Source: JADFXI01 sp963784135
GTDB taxonomy: Bacteria > Nitrospirota > Thermodesulfovibrionia > Thermodesulfovibrionales > Dissulfurispiraceae
DNA length: 64,000 nucleotides
Assembly: GCA_963784135.1 (NCBI GenBank)
Contig: CAWAQG010000004.1
Coordinates: 62,001 to 126,000 of the forward strand
Reading direction: 5' to 3'
This document shows, one piece after another, positions 14,762-23,649 of this stretch. Each line of letters starts with the position of its first letter. The stretch's first letter is position 1. A model generated the notes under the pieces. It did not search any database, was not told the DNA's origin, and saw only the letters and a program-made list of their open reading frames with translations. Position numbers and translations under genes: made by a program.

Positions 14762-16077
14762 TGGAAAAAGTTGTCATGAGCATTGTTATCGCAGCAGTCC
14801 TGGCAACAGTTCCGTTTCCGAGTGAATCCTTTGGGGCCCAGGGTGAAGAGATCATCAAAGCAGGTGAAGTCCTCAATCTCGACCGCTGTATTCAGATAGC
14901 GCTTCTCAAACAGCCTTCTATTTTGGCCGCTTATTTTACAGTTGAGGCGAACCGGAGCAAAGTGGGAGAAGCACTGGCAAACTATTACCCGCAGTTGGGG
15001 GCCTCGGGCGGCTACAGCAGGTACTCGTCCCCGGGCGTCCTGACAGAGGTCAACAGCATGTTGTACGGCACGGGATACTTCAACCAGTACTCGAGCAGTT
15101 TTAATCTCTCACAGAATATATATGATTTTGGAAAGACCTCTTCACAGGTAAAAATCCAGAAGATTAATCTTGATTCGTCCGGGGCCGATCTGGAGACCAG
15201 TAAAGAGCAGATAGTCTTAAACGTGAAACAGGCGTACTACTCGGTGATCCAGGCTGCCAGAAACAGGGCGGTCGCCGAAGAATCGGTCGGACAGTACAAG
15301 CAGCATCTTGATCAGTCCCGGGGTTTTTATGAGGTCGGAACAAAACCCAGGTATGACGTAATAACAGCCGAAGTGAACTTGAGCAATGCGAAATTGAACC
15401 TCATTACGGCGGACAATGCACTCAAGATAGCCCGGGTGAACCTGAATAATGCGATGGGAGTTCCCGATGCTCCGGCGTATACCGTTCAGGATTCGCTTGC
15501 CTATAATAAATATGAGATAACGCTCGATGACGCGCTTTCCGGGGCCATGGCTAACAGACCTGATGTCAAATCACTTGTCTTGCGGAGGATCTCAGCTGAA
15601 GAAAGCGTCCGGCTTGCAAGAACAGGATATTATCCTGCATTGACCGGCAGCGCATCCTATAACTGGGAGGGAACAAAGTTTCCCCTCCAGAACGAGTGGA
15701 ACGTGGGCGTCGCTGTCTCTGTCCCCATTTTCAACGGGTTTCTTACAAAACACCAGGTCGGGGAGGCGGTCTCGAACTTGAATGTGGCCCGGGCCAATGA
15801 GGAGGCGCTCAGGCAGAGCGTTGTTCTCGACGTGCAGCAGTCATACCTGAACCTGAAGCAGGCGGAAGACAGCATTGCTACTGCCGAGCTCGCTGTCAGG
15901 CAGGCCACTGAGAACCTTGACATCGTCAACGGGCGTTATGCAGCCGGAGTAGGAAATCCTGTCGAAGTGACGGATGCCCAGATAGTATACAGCAATTCGA
16001 AATTGGCATATATCCAGGCGCTGACCAATTATAATGACGCACATGCAAGCCTGCTGAAGGCGATGGGGGAGAGATGA
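14761..16077 (+). CDS. TolC-like outer membrane efflux protein 2
   Basis: 438 residues with a signal sequence (about 5-26) and the two OEP repeats. NLSQNIYDFGKTSSQV and VSVPIFNGFLTKHQV are the paired strand motifs; a GVGNPVEVTDAQIVYSNSKLAY segment near the C-terminus is typical of the family. It differs clearly from the TolC-like protein encoded just upstream, so this is not a recent duplication. Both sit in the same TetR-controlled operon. Perhaps one partners the EmrAB-like pump and the other a pump encoded elsewhere. Confidence 0.88.
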   Translation: MEKVVMSIVIAAVLATVPFPSESFGAQGEEIIKAGEVLNLDRCIQIALLKQPSILAAYFTVEANRSKVGEALANYYPQLGASGGYSRYSSPGVLTEVNSMLYGTGYFNQYSSSFNLSQNIYDFGKTSSQVKIQKINLDSSGADLETSKEQIVLNVKQAYYSVIQAARNRAVAEESVGQYKQHLDQSRGFYEVGTKPRYDVITAEVNLSNAKLNLITADNALKIARVNLNNAMGVPDAPAYTVQDSLAYNKYEITLDDALSGAMANRPDVKSLVLRRISAEESVRLARTGYYPALTGSASYNWEGTKFPLQNEWNVGVAVSVPIFNGFLTKHQVGEAVSNLNVARANEEALRQSVVLDVQQSYLNLKQAEDSIATAELAVRQATENLDIVNGRYAAGVGNPVEVTDAQIVYSNSKLAYIQALTNYNDAHASLLKAMGER

Positions 16078-16182
16078 ATCCAGTTCAACCTGAGCAGAAG
16101 CATTGATGCGGCGGCGCAGGTTATGGGTCCTCGGAAAAGACAAGAAGTTAAAAGTGAAATATCTGATAACTATAATCTATCG

Positions 16183-16221
16183 CCCATTACCTATGACCTA
16201 TAACCTATTACCTATTACCTG
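16183..16221 (+). repeat. Short degenerate tandem repeat ACCTATNACCTAT
   Basis: About four copies of a 9-11 base unit (ATTACCTATGACCTATAACC and so on) in the 165-base gap between the second tolC-like gene and emrA. It resembles other simple repeats in this genome (30.4 kb, 35.05 kb). No gene is seen in this gap. Confidence 0.5.
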
Positions 16222-16242
16222 TATTTATTTTGGAGGCAGAAT

Positions 16243-17346
16243 ATGGAAGAGAATAAGACCGGAAATAACAAACTTGGCAATCATAAGAAAAAGATCGCAA
16301 TGGCTGTCTTTGCCGTTTTCGTTGTGTTCGGCGCTATAGTGCTTTATTTCTACTTAGGCTATAAAGCGACCCATATAACCACCGACGATGCATTTATAGA
16401 CGGCCACATACATACTATTGCGCCAAAGATACAGGGATCGGTAAAGGAAGTGTTTGTTGATGACAACCAACTGGTCAAAAAAGGAGACCTGCTGGTTGAA
16501 ATAGATCCTGCGGATTATGAAGCCAGGGTAGATGAAACATCTTCAAGCCTCGGCGCGGAAAAGGCAAAGATTGCTGAGATAGCGGCGAGAGTTGAGGCGG
16601 CAAAACAGCAGCTTGCCGAACTCAGGGCGGGTGTCGAGACTGCCCGGGCCGGCCTGGAACTGCAGGAAGCCGATCTCGCGCAGGCTGAGCGGGACGAAAG
16701 ACGCGCAGAAGCCCTCTTCGCCGGTGAGGCGTATTCAAAGGAACGGTATGAGAAGACGAAGACCGCATATCACGTCTCGATGGCACGGGTCAAGGCGGCG
16801 CGAGAGCAGCTCCGCCAGGCGGAATTGACGGTTGAGACGCAAAAGGCTGTGGTGCGGCAGATTGAATCAAGCGGCTCGTCGCAACAATCCACTGTCAGGC
16901 AAAAAGCGGCGCAACTTGACATGGCTGAGCTCAATTACGGTTATACGAAGATTTATGCCCCGGCAGACGGCTACATTACCAAGAAGTCGGTGGAGCGCGG
17001 CAACCAGGTCCAGGCAGGCCAGCCGCTGATGGCAGTCACCGAGCTTAACGATATATGGGTGGTTGCAAACTACAAGGAAACAGAACTGAAGAAGATCAAG
17101 CCGTCGCAGAAAGTGACCATAAAGGTCGATACCTATCCTGACAGAGTGTTCAGGGGAAGGGTGGAAAGCATCATGGCGGGGACCGGAGTTGTATTCTCGC
17201 TCTTCCCTCCTGAGAATGCCACCGGCCAGTATGTGAAAGTGGTGCAGAGAGTGCCGGTCAAGATAGTGCTTGACAGGGACACTGATGCGGGGCATGTCCT
17301 GCGCATCGGGATGTCGGTGGAGCCGACGGTAATTGTCGGGAAATGA
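16243..17346 (+). CDS. EmrA/HlyD-type membrane fusion protein
   Basis: 367 residues. A cytoplasmic N-terminus (1-23) and one membrane helix (24-45, VFAVFVVFGAIVLYFYLGY) are followed by the THITTDDAFIDGHIHTIAPKIQGSV lipoyl half-motif typical of EmrA/HlyD, a long coiled-coil hairpin (about 95-205) and the second lipoyl half (YTKIYAPADGYITKKSVERG), then beta-barrel and membrane-proximal domains. It bridges an inner-membrane DHA2 pump and a TolC channel. GGAGG lies 6 bases before ATG 16243. The stop overlaps the pump gene by four bases. Confidence 0.93.
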   Translation: MEENKTGNNKLGNHKKKIAMAVFAVFVVFGAIVLYFYLGYKATHITTDDAFIDGHIHTIAPKIQGSVKEVFVDDNQLVKKGDLLVEIDPADYEARVDETSSSLGAEKAKIAEIAARVEAAKQQLAELRAGVETARAGLELQEADLAQAERDERRAEALFAGEAYSKERYEKTKTAYHVSMARVKAAREQLRQAELTVETQKAVVRQIESSGSSQQSTVRQKAAQLDMAELNYGYTKIYAPADGYITKKSVERGNQVQAGQPLMAVTELNDIWVVANYKETELKKIKPSQKVTIKVDTYPDRVFRGRVESIMAGTGVVFSLFPPENATGQYVKVVQRVPVKIVLDRDTDAGHVLRIGMSVEPTVIVGK

Positions 17347-18961
17347 ACAAATGGACCAAATGGATCATCGCCCTGACCGTCATGCTCCCGACTCTCATAG
17401 AGATCGTGGATACCTCTGTCGTCAACGTGTCTCTCGACCATATAAGGGGGAGTCTTTCCGCCGGTCTCGATGAGTCGACCTGGACCATTACATCCTACCT
17501 CGTATCCAACGCTATTATCATCCCCATTACCGGCTGGTTGAGCAAGGTCTTCGGCAGGAAGCGGTATCTTATCTTTTCCATTGCTCTCTTTACTATAAGT
17601 TCATTCTTCTGCGGTTCGGCGTGGAGTCTCGCGAGTCTTGTCGTTTTCAGGATTTTTCAGGGCGTCGGCGGCGGGGCGTTGCAGCCCATTTCCCAATCCA
17701 TCCTTCTTGAGTCTTTTCCGCCAAAGCAGCATGGCATGGCCATGGCGGTATTCGGAGTCGGCATCATGTTCGGCCCGATTGTCGGGCCGCTGCTCGGCGG
17801 ATGGATCACCGACAACTGGTCCTGGCACTGGATTTTTTATATCAATATACCGATAGGCATTATATCGGTACTTATGGCAATGTTCTTTATTACAGATCCG
17901 CCCTATATGAAGCGGACGGCAATGAGGATAGATTACTGGGGGCTTATGCTCCTTGTCATAGGACTCGGCAGTCTTCAGATCGTCCTCGACAAAGGGCAGC
18001 GGGAGAACTGGTTCTCATCAGGCTTAATCTTCTGGCTGAGCATCATTGCAGGGACTGCGCTTTTATTGTTCGTTATTGTGGAGTTTTTTGCAGAGCACCC
18101 TGTTGTTGACCTCAGGGCCTTAAGGAATATCTCTTTCAGCACCGGAAACCTAATCGGTTTTTTTACTTTCTTCAGTCTTTTTGCAACTATTGTCCTCCTG
18201 CCCATTTATTTGCAGACACTAATGGGATATACGTCAACCCTTGCCGGCATGGTGCTCGGACCCGGCGGGGTTGCGGCATTGATAGCAATGCCTTTGGCAG
18301 GAAGACTGGTGACCAGGGTAAACCCGAAAGGACTTTTAGCTCTGGGCCTGGTCCATCTGCGCCTACGCGACATTTCTTATGTCGCAATTTAACCTCTATG
18401 CCGATTTCAATACACTCGTGTGGCCGAGGATTGTCATGGGTTTCGGCATAGGGTTGCTCTTCGTCCCTCTTACCACACTCACACTCTCAACAATCAAAAA
18501 GGAAGCTATGGGAAATGCGACCGGGATATACAACCTTTTAAGAAACCTCGGGGGAAGTTTTGGGGTCGCTTTTGTGACAACCATGCTTGCGCGGCGTGAA
18601 CAATTCCATCAGTCCAGGCTTGTTGAACACCTTACACCATTTGACAGGAACTACCAGTTTGCCCTGGACCATGTCCTCCCGGATATTACAGTATAAGGGG
18701 GTAGAGCCTTTATCGCAGCAGGCCGGGCAGGGTTTGATTTACAGGGAGATGCTCAGGCAGGCCTCTATGCTGTCTTTCAACGATGTTTTCCGTGCAGTCA
18801 GTACGATTATTCTTTGTGTCATTCCGCTGGTGCTGCTCATGAGGCGGGGTAAAACAGACGCGCCTGCAGGACATGCATTAGGCAACCGAGTAAATAATTT
18901 GGTTCTTTTAGTCTTACGTTCTTTAAGGTTTTGCAGAAGCTCCATCGCTGATTTGCAGTAG
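17343..18961 (+). pseudogene. EmrB/QacA DHA2 drug pump, two frameshifts
   Basis: The protein is readable only across three frames: 17343 to about 18350, then about 18352-18690 (ICAYATFLMSQF... to ...LDHVLPDI), then about 18690 to 18961 (QYKGVEPLSQQAGQGL...). Joined, it is a 14-helix DHA2-type MFS pump: LPTLIEIVDTSVVNVSL in helix 1, GRKRYLI motif A, FRIFQGVGGGALQP, and FGVGIMFGPIVGPLLGG motif C. The breaks look like single-base indels (an extra C near 18350, a shift near 18690). Either real inactivation or assembly error; similar breaks elsewhere favour error. It would export drugs by proton exchange with the EmrA-like and TolC-like partners. Confidence 0.8.
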
Positions 18962-19261
18962 CATACCCCTGACGGGAGCTTGCAATTTCCCGCTTTTTTT
19001 TGCCTGACCGGCTCAGCAGGATGTTCGATAAGCGCCAGCTTGTCGCATACATCTTCAAAAAGTAATGAAAACTCCTCAGGAAATTTTCTTTTTTCCGATG
19101 CAGTGGGCGCTTTCAAATTCTACGAAGCCATCGATGATAGCTTGAGCGGTCCTTGAAAAAGCTACGCAATTGCCGCAAAGAGGATCGTTTTCCTGGTTTA
19201 CAATTGTTCCGACAGCAAAATGAAATCCCCTAAGTTGATTGATGGTGCGTTCATGGTTCAT
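18739..19261 (-). CDS. Hypothetical cysteine-containing protein, probably frameshifted
   Basis: Reads on the minus strand from ATG 19261 (GGAAAGGAG seven bases upstream), MNHERTINQLRGFHFAVGTI, until a run of A near 19085, where the frame changes and continues as FPEEFSLLFEDVCDKLALIE and then KKAGNCKLPSGVCYCKSAME. I do not recognise the family. Conserved-looking features are CGNC in the first half and C-x6-C-x-C in the second, which could bind metal. The 3' end overlaps the damaged emrB-like gene antisense; the true stop is uncertain. Good ribosome site and codon-like composition support a real gene. Confidence 0.45.
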
Positions 19262-19426
19262 TGCCGGCTCCTTTCCTTTATTTTTGCGCAATGTTTCAAC
19301 AGACAGCAGCAAGTAGTCAGCAGCGAGGCGCTTAAAACACGACTTAATTCACGGTCTTTCCTGTTTACTAATGCTGCCGCTTCCCGCTTTTATTATACAA
19401 ATAATCCCGGATAAAATCATATGGGC

Positions 19427-19702
19427 GAATTGCATCATCAGAAAAGTATTCGAAAGTGATTCGGTGCATCATTTAAGAATGTATTCAAAATAATTTTACT
19501 TGGCAATACCAACACGTCATTCCCGCAGTCTTTTAGCGGGAATCCAGGTTTTTTTCATATGACGGCCTATAGCCCGCTTGCTGCAAAGAATATAAACATA
19601 AAAGTTTTTCATATGTTTTTTCTGGATTCCCGCTAAAAGACTGCGGGAATGACGCAAGCTTATCATAGATTTTTTTGAATAGTTTTTACGCGATGCAACG
19701 CG
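19427..19702. repeat. Palindromic miniature element C with GIY-YIG remnant
   Basis: 276 bp, same orientation and layout as element A: GAATTGCATCATCAGAAA start, TATTCGAAA motifs, inverted arms near 19516-19548 and 19624-19655 (CGTCATTCCCGCAG / CTGCGGGAATGACG), and a GATGCAACGCG end. The enclosed minus-strand remnant reads MKNFYVYILCSKR and then shares with element A the same 21-base replacement (GGCTATAGGCCGTCATATG) in place of the rest of the GIY-YIG motif. Identical junctions in A and C mean the defective form itself was copied. No clear flanking duplication. Confidence 0.75.
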
Positions 19703-19840
19703 GTGGGCCGGAAGAATTTTTCTGATTCGTTCGCGGCAGAGTATTTTCTAATATGATAGAAATGTTTTATAATCGTTGAATGAAACATTCAGCATTTGGA
19801 TATCGATCTCCGGTATCTATGGAGAGGAGATTAATTTATA

Positions 19841-21607
19841 ATGGCAACGAAACCCACCAGCCGGCTTAATGTACCATACAGAGTTTTTATAGTTTTTACC
19901 TTTCTTATGATAGGGATTATCGCTGCAGGGTATCTATATTATGAAAAGCAGAAGGCGCACTTTGTAGAAAATATTAAGAATGATCTTGTTGCTATAACTG
20001 TCCTGAAAGTCGGGCAGATCGCAGACTGGAGAAAAAATCGGCTTGCAGAGGCACAGGTTATTCAGGGCAGTCGGATCCTGCCGGGGCAAGTCGAGGAATT
20101 TCTTAAGGACCACCAGAAAACCGGGACCAGGAAGGCCCTCCTGGACCGGATGTTGTTACTTAAATCGAACTATGATTACAGTGGGGTTTTTCTGGTCGAC
20201 GCTAATGGAAAGGCGCTATTGTCAGTTGATTCAACTGCAACGGATATCGAACAGCACGCAAAAAACATGGTGTTGGAGGCGATCCGTTCAGGGAAAGTGG
20301 TGTTCACTGATATCCAGAGGACAGACTTATCAAGGACCATATATTTCAGCCTTATTGTCCCTATTCTTCTCCCGAACAGCCATCCGGCAGGCGCACTTTT
20401 GCTGATTATTGATCCTAACAGATTTTTATATCCCCTTATCCAGACGTGGCCTGTACCATCCAGAACAGCCGAGACGCTGCTGTGCAGGCGAGAGGGAAAT
20501 GATGTCTTATTCATTAATGAACTCAGGCATTGGAAAAACACGGCCCTTGCCCTTCGCTTCCCTCTCAGCCGAAGTGACCTGCCGGCTGCCATGGCTGTGC
20601 TCGGCAAGAGGGGATTCAGCGAGGGGGTTGACTACCGGGGCAAGACGGTGTTCGCGTCCGTAGACCATATCCCCGATTCTCCGTGGTTTATCGTCGCGAA
20701 AGTCGACAAGGATGAGGTGTATGAGCCCCTTCGGAGGAATGCTCTTGTTGTCTCGGTCATTATCATAATTCTGATTACATCCTCGGGCCTGGGCATCGCT
20801 TTGTGGTGGAGGCAGCAAAATGTCTCTTTCTACCGCAAACAATACGAATATGAAATTGAATACAGCGCTCAGCTGGAAAGGGCGCACAAAGAAATAGAAA
20901 AGATGGTTGAAGAACTGCGCCGGTCCAATGAAGAACTTCAACAGTTTGCCTATATTGCCTCCCATGACCTTCAGGAGCCTTTGAGAATGATATCGAGTTA
21001 CATGCAGTTGATAGAGAGGCGTTACAAGGGAAAACTCGACAAAGACGCCGATGAGTTTATCGCCTTTGCTGTGGAAGGAGCAAGCAGGCTTCAGAATATG
21101 ATAATAGGCCTTCTTGCTTATTCGCGGATTGAAATAAAGGGCGCGCCTCTTGAAGCGGTGAACTCGGAGGAGGTCCTCGGGAATGCCATCTCGAACCTGA
21201 AAATCGCCATTGAGGAAAGCGGGACCTTGATAACCGCGGACCCTCTGCCGGTTATCAAGGCGGACGCCGTCCAACTCGTTCGGTTATTCCAGAACCTTAT
21301 TGCAAATGCCATAAAATTCAGACGGGAATATCCCCCCCGCATTCTTGTTTCAGCGGCACAGGAAGGCACTGAATGGGTTTTTTCGGTGAAGGACAATGGA
21401 TTAGGCATCGACCAGGAATACAAGGACAGGATATTCAATATTTTCCAGCGGCTGCATGGCGCCGAGTATCCCGGCGTAGGCATTGGGCTTTCGCTTTGCA
21501 GGCGCATTGTCGAACGGCATGGCGGCCGAATATGGTTTGAGTCAGAAGAAGGGAAGGGGACTACGTTTTATTTTACTATTCCGATAAAGGAGGGCAAGAC
21601 AGCATGA
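19841..21607 (+). CDS. Membrane sensor histidine kinase (Cph1-type core)
   Basis: 588 residues. Two membrane helices (13-35 and 301-323) flank an extracytoplasmic sensor of about 260 residues that resembles a double Cache/PAS fold (YSGVFLVDANGKALLSVD; WFIVAKVDKDEV before helix 2). A coiled coil (335-368) leads to HisKA with His375 in YIASHDLQEPLRM and a HATPase with NLIANAIKF, KDNGLGID and GVGIGLSLCRRI. The kinase core is of the phytochrome-like group that signals to single-domain receivers; the next gene overlaps by four bases and encodes just such a receiver. The ligand is unknown. Confidence 0.92.
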   Translation: MATKPTSRLNVPYRVFIVFTFLMIGIIAAGYLYYEKQKAHFVENIKNDLVAITVLKVGQIADWRKNRLAEAQVIQGSRILPGQVEEFLKDHQKTGTRKALLDRMLLLKSNYDYSGVFLVDANGKALLSVDSTATDIEQHAKNMVLEAIRSGKVVFTDIQRTDLSRTIYFSLIVPILLPNSHPAGALLLIIDPNRFLYPLIQTWPVPSRTAETLLCRREGNDVLFINELRHWKNTALALRFPLSRSDLPAAMAVLGKRGFSEGVDYRGKTVFASVDHIPDSPWFIVAKVDKDEVYEPLRRNALVVSVIIIILITSSGLGIALWWRQQNVSFYRKQYEYEIEYSAQLERAHKEIEKMVEELRRSNEELQQFAYIASHDLQEPLRMISSYMQLIERRYKGKLDKDADEFIAFAVEGASRLQNMIIGLLAYSRIEIKGAPLEAVNSEEVLGNAISNLKIAIEESGTLITADPLPVIKADAVQLVRLFQNLIANAIKFRREYPPRILVSAAQEGTEWVFSVKDNGLGIDQEYKDRIFNIFQRLHGAEYPGVGIGLSLCRRIVERHGGRIWFESEEGKGTTFYFTIPIKEGKTA

Positions 21608-22056
21608 ATAACCAGCAGAATGGAAGACCTATTGATATCCTGCTCGTTGAGGACAACCCCGGAGATGTACGATTGACACAGGAAGCTTTGAAGGAGGCGA
21701 AGGTCAGAAATGATCTTCATGTCGTCAGCGACGGCGTTGCGGCCATAGCCTTTCTGCGGAAGCAGGGCATTTATAAGGATGTTCCAAGGCCGGATATAAT
21801 ACTTCTGGACCTGAACCTGCCCAAAAAGAGCGGGCACGAGGTGCTCACCGAGATAAAGTCGGATGACAATTTGAAGCGCATACCGGTTGTGATGCTTACT
21901 GTCTCCAAGGCTGAGGAGGACATTATAAAGAGTTATAATCTCCATGCGAACTGTTTCGTAACCAAGCCTGTTGACCTGAACCAGTTCCTGACTGTTGTGA
22001 AGTCGATAGAGGATTTCTGGCTCACGATTGTAAAACTGCCGAACGGCAGTCATTGA
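21604..22056 (+). CDS. Single-domain response regulator (Rcp1-like)
   Basis: 150 residues, one receiver domain with acidic residues in ILLVEDNPGD (12-21), phospho-acceptor Asp69 in IILLDLNLPKKSG, and Thr/Lys in VMLTVSKAEED and FVTKPVD. ATG overlaps the stop of the kinase upstream by four bases, so the pair is translationally coupled and almost surely cognate. Same subfamily as the receiver at 5472-5927. Confidence 0.93.
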   Translation: MNNQQNGRPIDILLVEDNPGDVRLTQEALKEAKVRNDLHVVSDGVAAIAFLRKQGIYKDVPRPDIILLDLNLPKKSGHEVLTEIKSDDNLKRIPVVMLTVSKAEEDIIKSYNLHANCFVTKPVDLNQFLTVVKSIEDFWLTIVKLPNGSH

Positions 22057-22058
22057 GA

Positions 22059-22691
22059 ATGGACAAAACGATAAGAATATTATTGATTGAAGACAATCCA
22101 GGGGACACTCTTCTGATAGAAGATATGCTTAGGGAAGCTCATGTCTGGTTCGAGTTGGAATGCAGCCATAAATTGTCATCCGGGATTGCGAAAGTGCAAT
22201 CGGATACCTTCCACATCATCCTGTTGGACCTCGGCCTTCCCGACAGCCAGGGGTTGGGTACGCTCACAAGATTGAATGAAATCAGACCGGAAGCGCCGAT
22301 TATTGTGCTGACGGGTCTTGCGGATGAGGCCGTGGGTATCCAGGCTGTGCAGGAAGGCGCGCAGGACTATTTGATAAAGGGGCAGACAAACGGCAGCCTG
22401 CTGGTAAAGGCCATGCGTTATGCCATTGAACGCAAACAGCTGGAAAACGAAAAGGAACGCCTTATACGGGAGCTTCAGGAATCCCTTGCCAAAGTCAAAA
22501 TACTTAGTGGATTATTGCCTATATGTGCCTCATGCAGAAAAATACGCGACGACAAAGGATACTGGAAACAGGTTGAAACATATTTAGTTGAGAATTCCGG
22601 GGCCAGGTTCACTCACGGCATCTGTCCCGATTGCGCGAAAAAACTTTATCCGGAATACTATGATAATATTTGGGGGAAAGAAGACAAATAA
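22059..22691 (+). CDS. Response regulator with C-terminal cysteine domain
   Basis: 210 residues from ATG 22059 (a TTG at 22053 overlaps the previous stop). Receiver domain 4-120 with Asp57 in IILLDLGLPDSQG. A coiled coil (125-148) leads to a small module, LLPICASCRKIRDDKGYW followed later by HGICPDCAKKLYPE: two CxxC-type pairs that probably bind zinc. This module caps many PAS and receiver proteins in Deltaproteobacteria and Nitrospirota; its function is not known to me. Third gene of the kinase operon. Confidence 0.88.
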   Translation: MDKTIRILLIEDNPGDTLLIEDMLREAHVWFELECSHKLSSGIAKVQSDTFHIILLDLGLPDSQGLGTLTRLNEIRPEAPIIVLTGLADEAVGIQAVQEGAQDYLIKGQTNGSLLVKAMRYAIERKQLENEKERLIRELQESLAKVKILSGLLPICASCRKIRDDKGYWKQVETYLVENSGARFTHGICPDCAKKLYPEYYDNIWGKEDK

Positions 22692-22758
22692 CAGACAAAT
22701 AGTTCTGCCGGCTGTTCTGCCGGCAAACGTCTGACTGAAAGGTATGATATAATTACCC

Positions 22759-23508
22759 ATGCAAGTGCTGAATACCGGCGAGCTTAATCCTGTTGTTGCG
22801 GAGCGGAGCACTCCTTTTTTTGTGGACCTCCAGGGCGGATATCCCGACGCTATCCATTCGCTTCATATTGTGGGGAGCGCTGTCAGCCCTGATTTCAGGG
22901 AGAAAGGCTCGGTCATCCATTCTGTTATAATCCTTCATTCTATCGACTTTGCTTTTATCCGGTTTGTTGCTTCCCTCGGAAAAAAATACAGGAAGAAAGG
23001 GATTGCCGCCCCCCTGATTATGACACCGGAGTATATCCGGGATTCCGTAAATGTCTTTCCCATTGAATTTCATGATTTCCGGCTTATGCATAAGACTGTT
23101 GCCGGAGAGGATGTTTTTAAAGATATTGCGGTCAGCAAGGATTTCCTGAAACTTCAGTGCGAGCGTGAAGTAAAGGTCAGGCTTATAGGATTGCGCCAGA
23201 GCTATATAACCTCTCTCGGCGACACGGGGCGGCTTTCAGAAATTCTTTCCCATTCTGTTATAGGTTGCATGCCCCTTATAAGGGCGGTGCTTTTTCTGCT
23301 GGACAAAGAGCTGCCTGTTAAAAGACATGATTCGATCAGAGCATTTCAGGCGGCCACGTCGATAGATGCCGGCGTCTTTGAGCGGCTCCTTCAGTTGCGG
23401 GCCGGGCTTATCAAACCTTCAAAGGAAGAACTCCGCCATATTTTCGAGCATTATCATACGGTACTCGAGAATGTGGAGGTTTTTATTGATGCGATCACGG
23501 TCTCGTAA
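22759..23508 (+). CDS. Hypothetical protein, possible nucleotidyltransferase-like
   Basis: 249 residues, no signal sequence or membrane helix. The first half (GSAVSPDFREKGSVIHSVIILHSIDFAFIRFV) has the look of a degenerate nucleotidyltransferase fold, with GSAV in place of the usual GSRA; the second half is helical and HEPN-like. Similar proteins occur in Geobacter-type genomes without known function. The stop codon (23506-23508) lies inside the left arm of a repeat element. Function not assigned. Confidence 0.6.
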   Translation: MQVLNTGELNPVVAERSTPFFVDLQGGYPDAIHSLHIVGSAVSPDFREKGSVIHSVIILHSIDFAFIRFVASLGKKYRKKGIAAPLIMTPEYIRDSVNVFPIEFHDFRLMHKTVAGEDVFKDIAVSKDFLKLQCEREVKVRLIGLRQSYITSLGDTGRLSEILSHSVIGCMPLIRAVLFLLDKELPVKRHDSIRAFQAATSIDAGVFERLLQLRAGLIKPSKEELRHIFEHYHTVLENVEVFIDAITVS

Positions 23509-23649
23509 AAAGTCCATATACTGCGTTGCGCTGCACTCTTCGTCACTCGCACCCCAAAAGACTTTGGCTTTTGGGGACCCCGTGCGGCGTACGAAAAGGT
23601 ACGCCTCATTCCTCAGGGTTTGCGCGCCTTGCCTATGAACTTTTTACGA
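23503..23649. repeat. 147-bp inverted-repeat element between two genes
   Basis: Ends TCGTAAAAAGTCCATA (23503-23518) and TATGAACTTTTTACGA (23634-23649) are imperfect inverted repeats. Inside are a CCCCAAAAG / CTTTTGGGG hairpin (23552-23576 region) and a GGCGTAC / GTACGCC hairpin. Repeats of this type are common in related environmental genomes (from memory). The element supplies the stop codon of the upstream gene and the start codon of the downstream TPM gene. Confidence 0.65.

Noticed and set aside
20507..21274. 255-codon open frame on the minus strand
   Set aside because: Shadow of the sensor kinase coding strand; no ribosome site and no family features.
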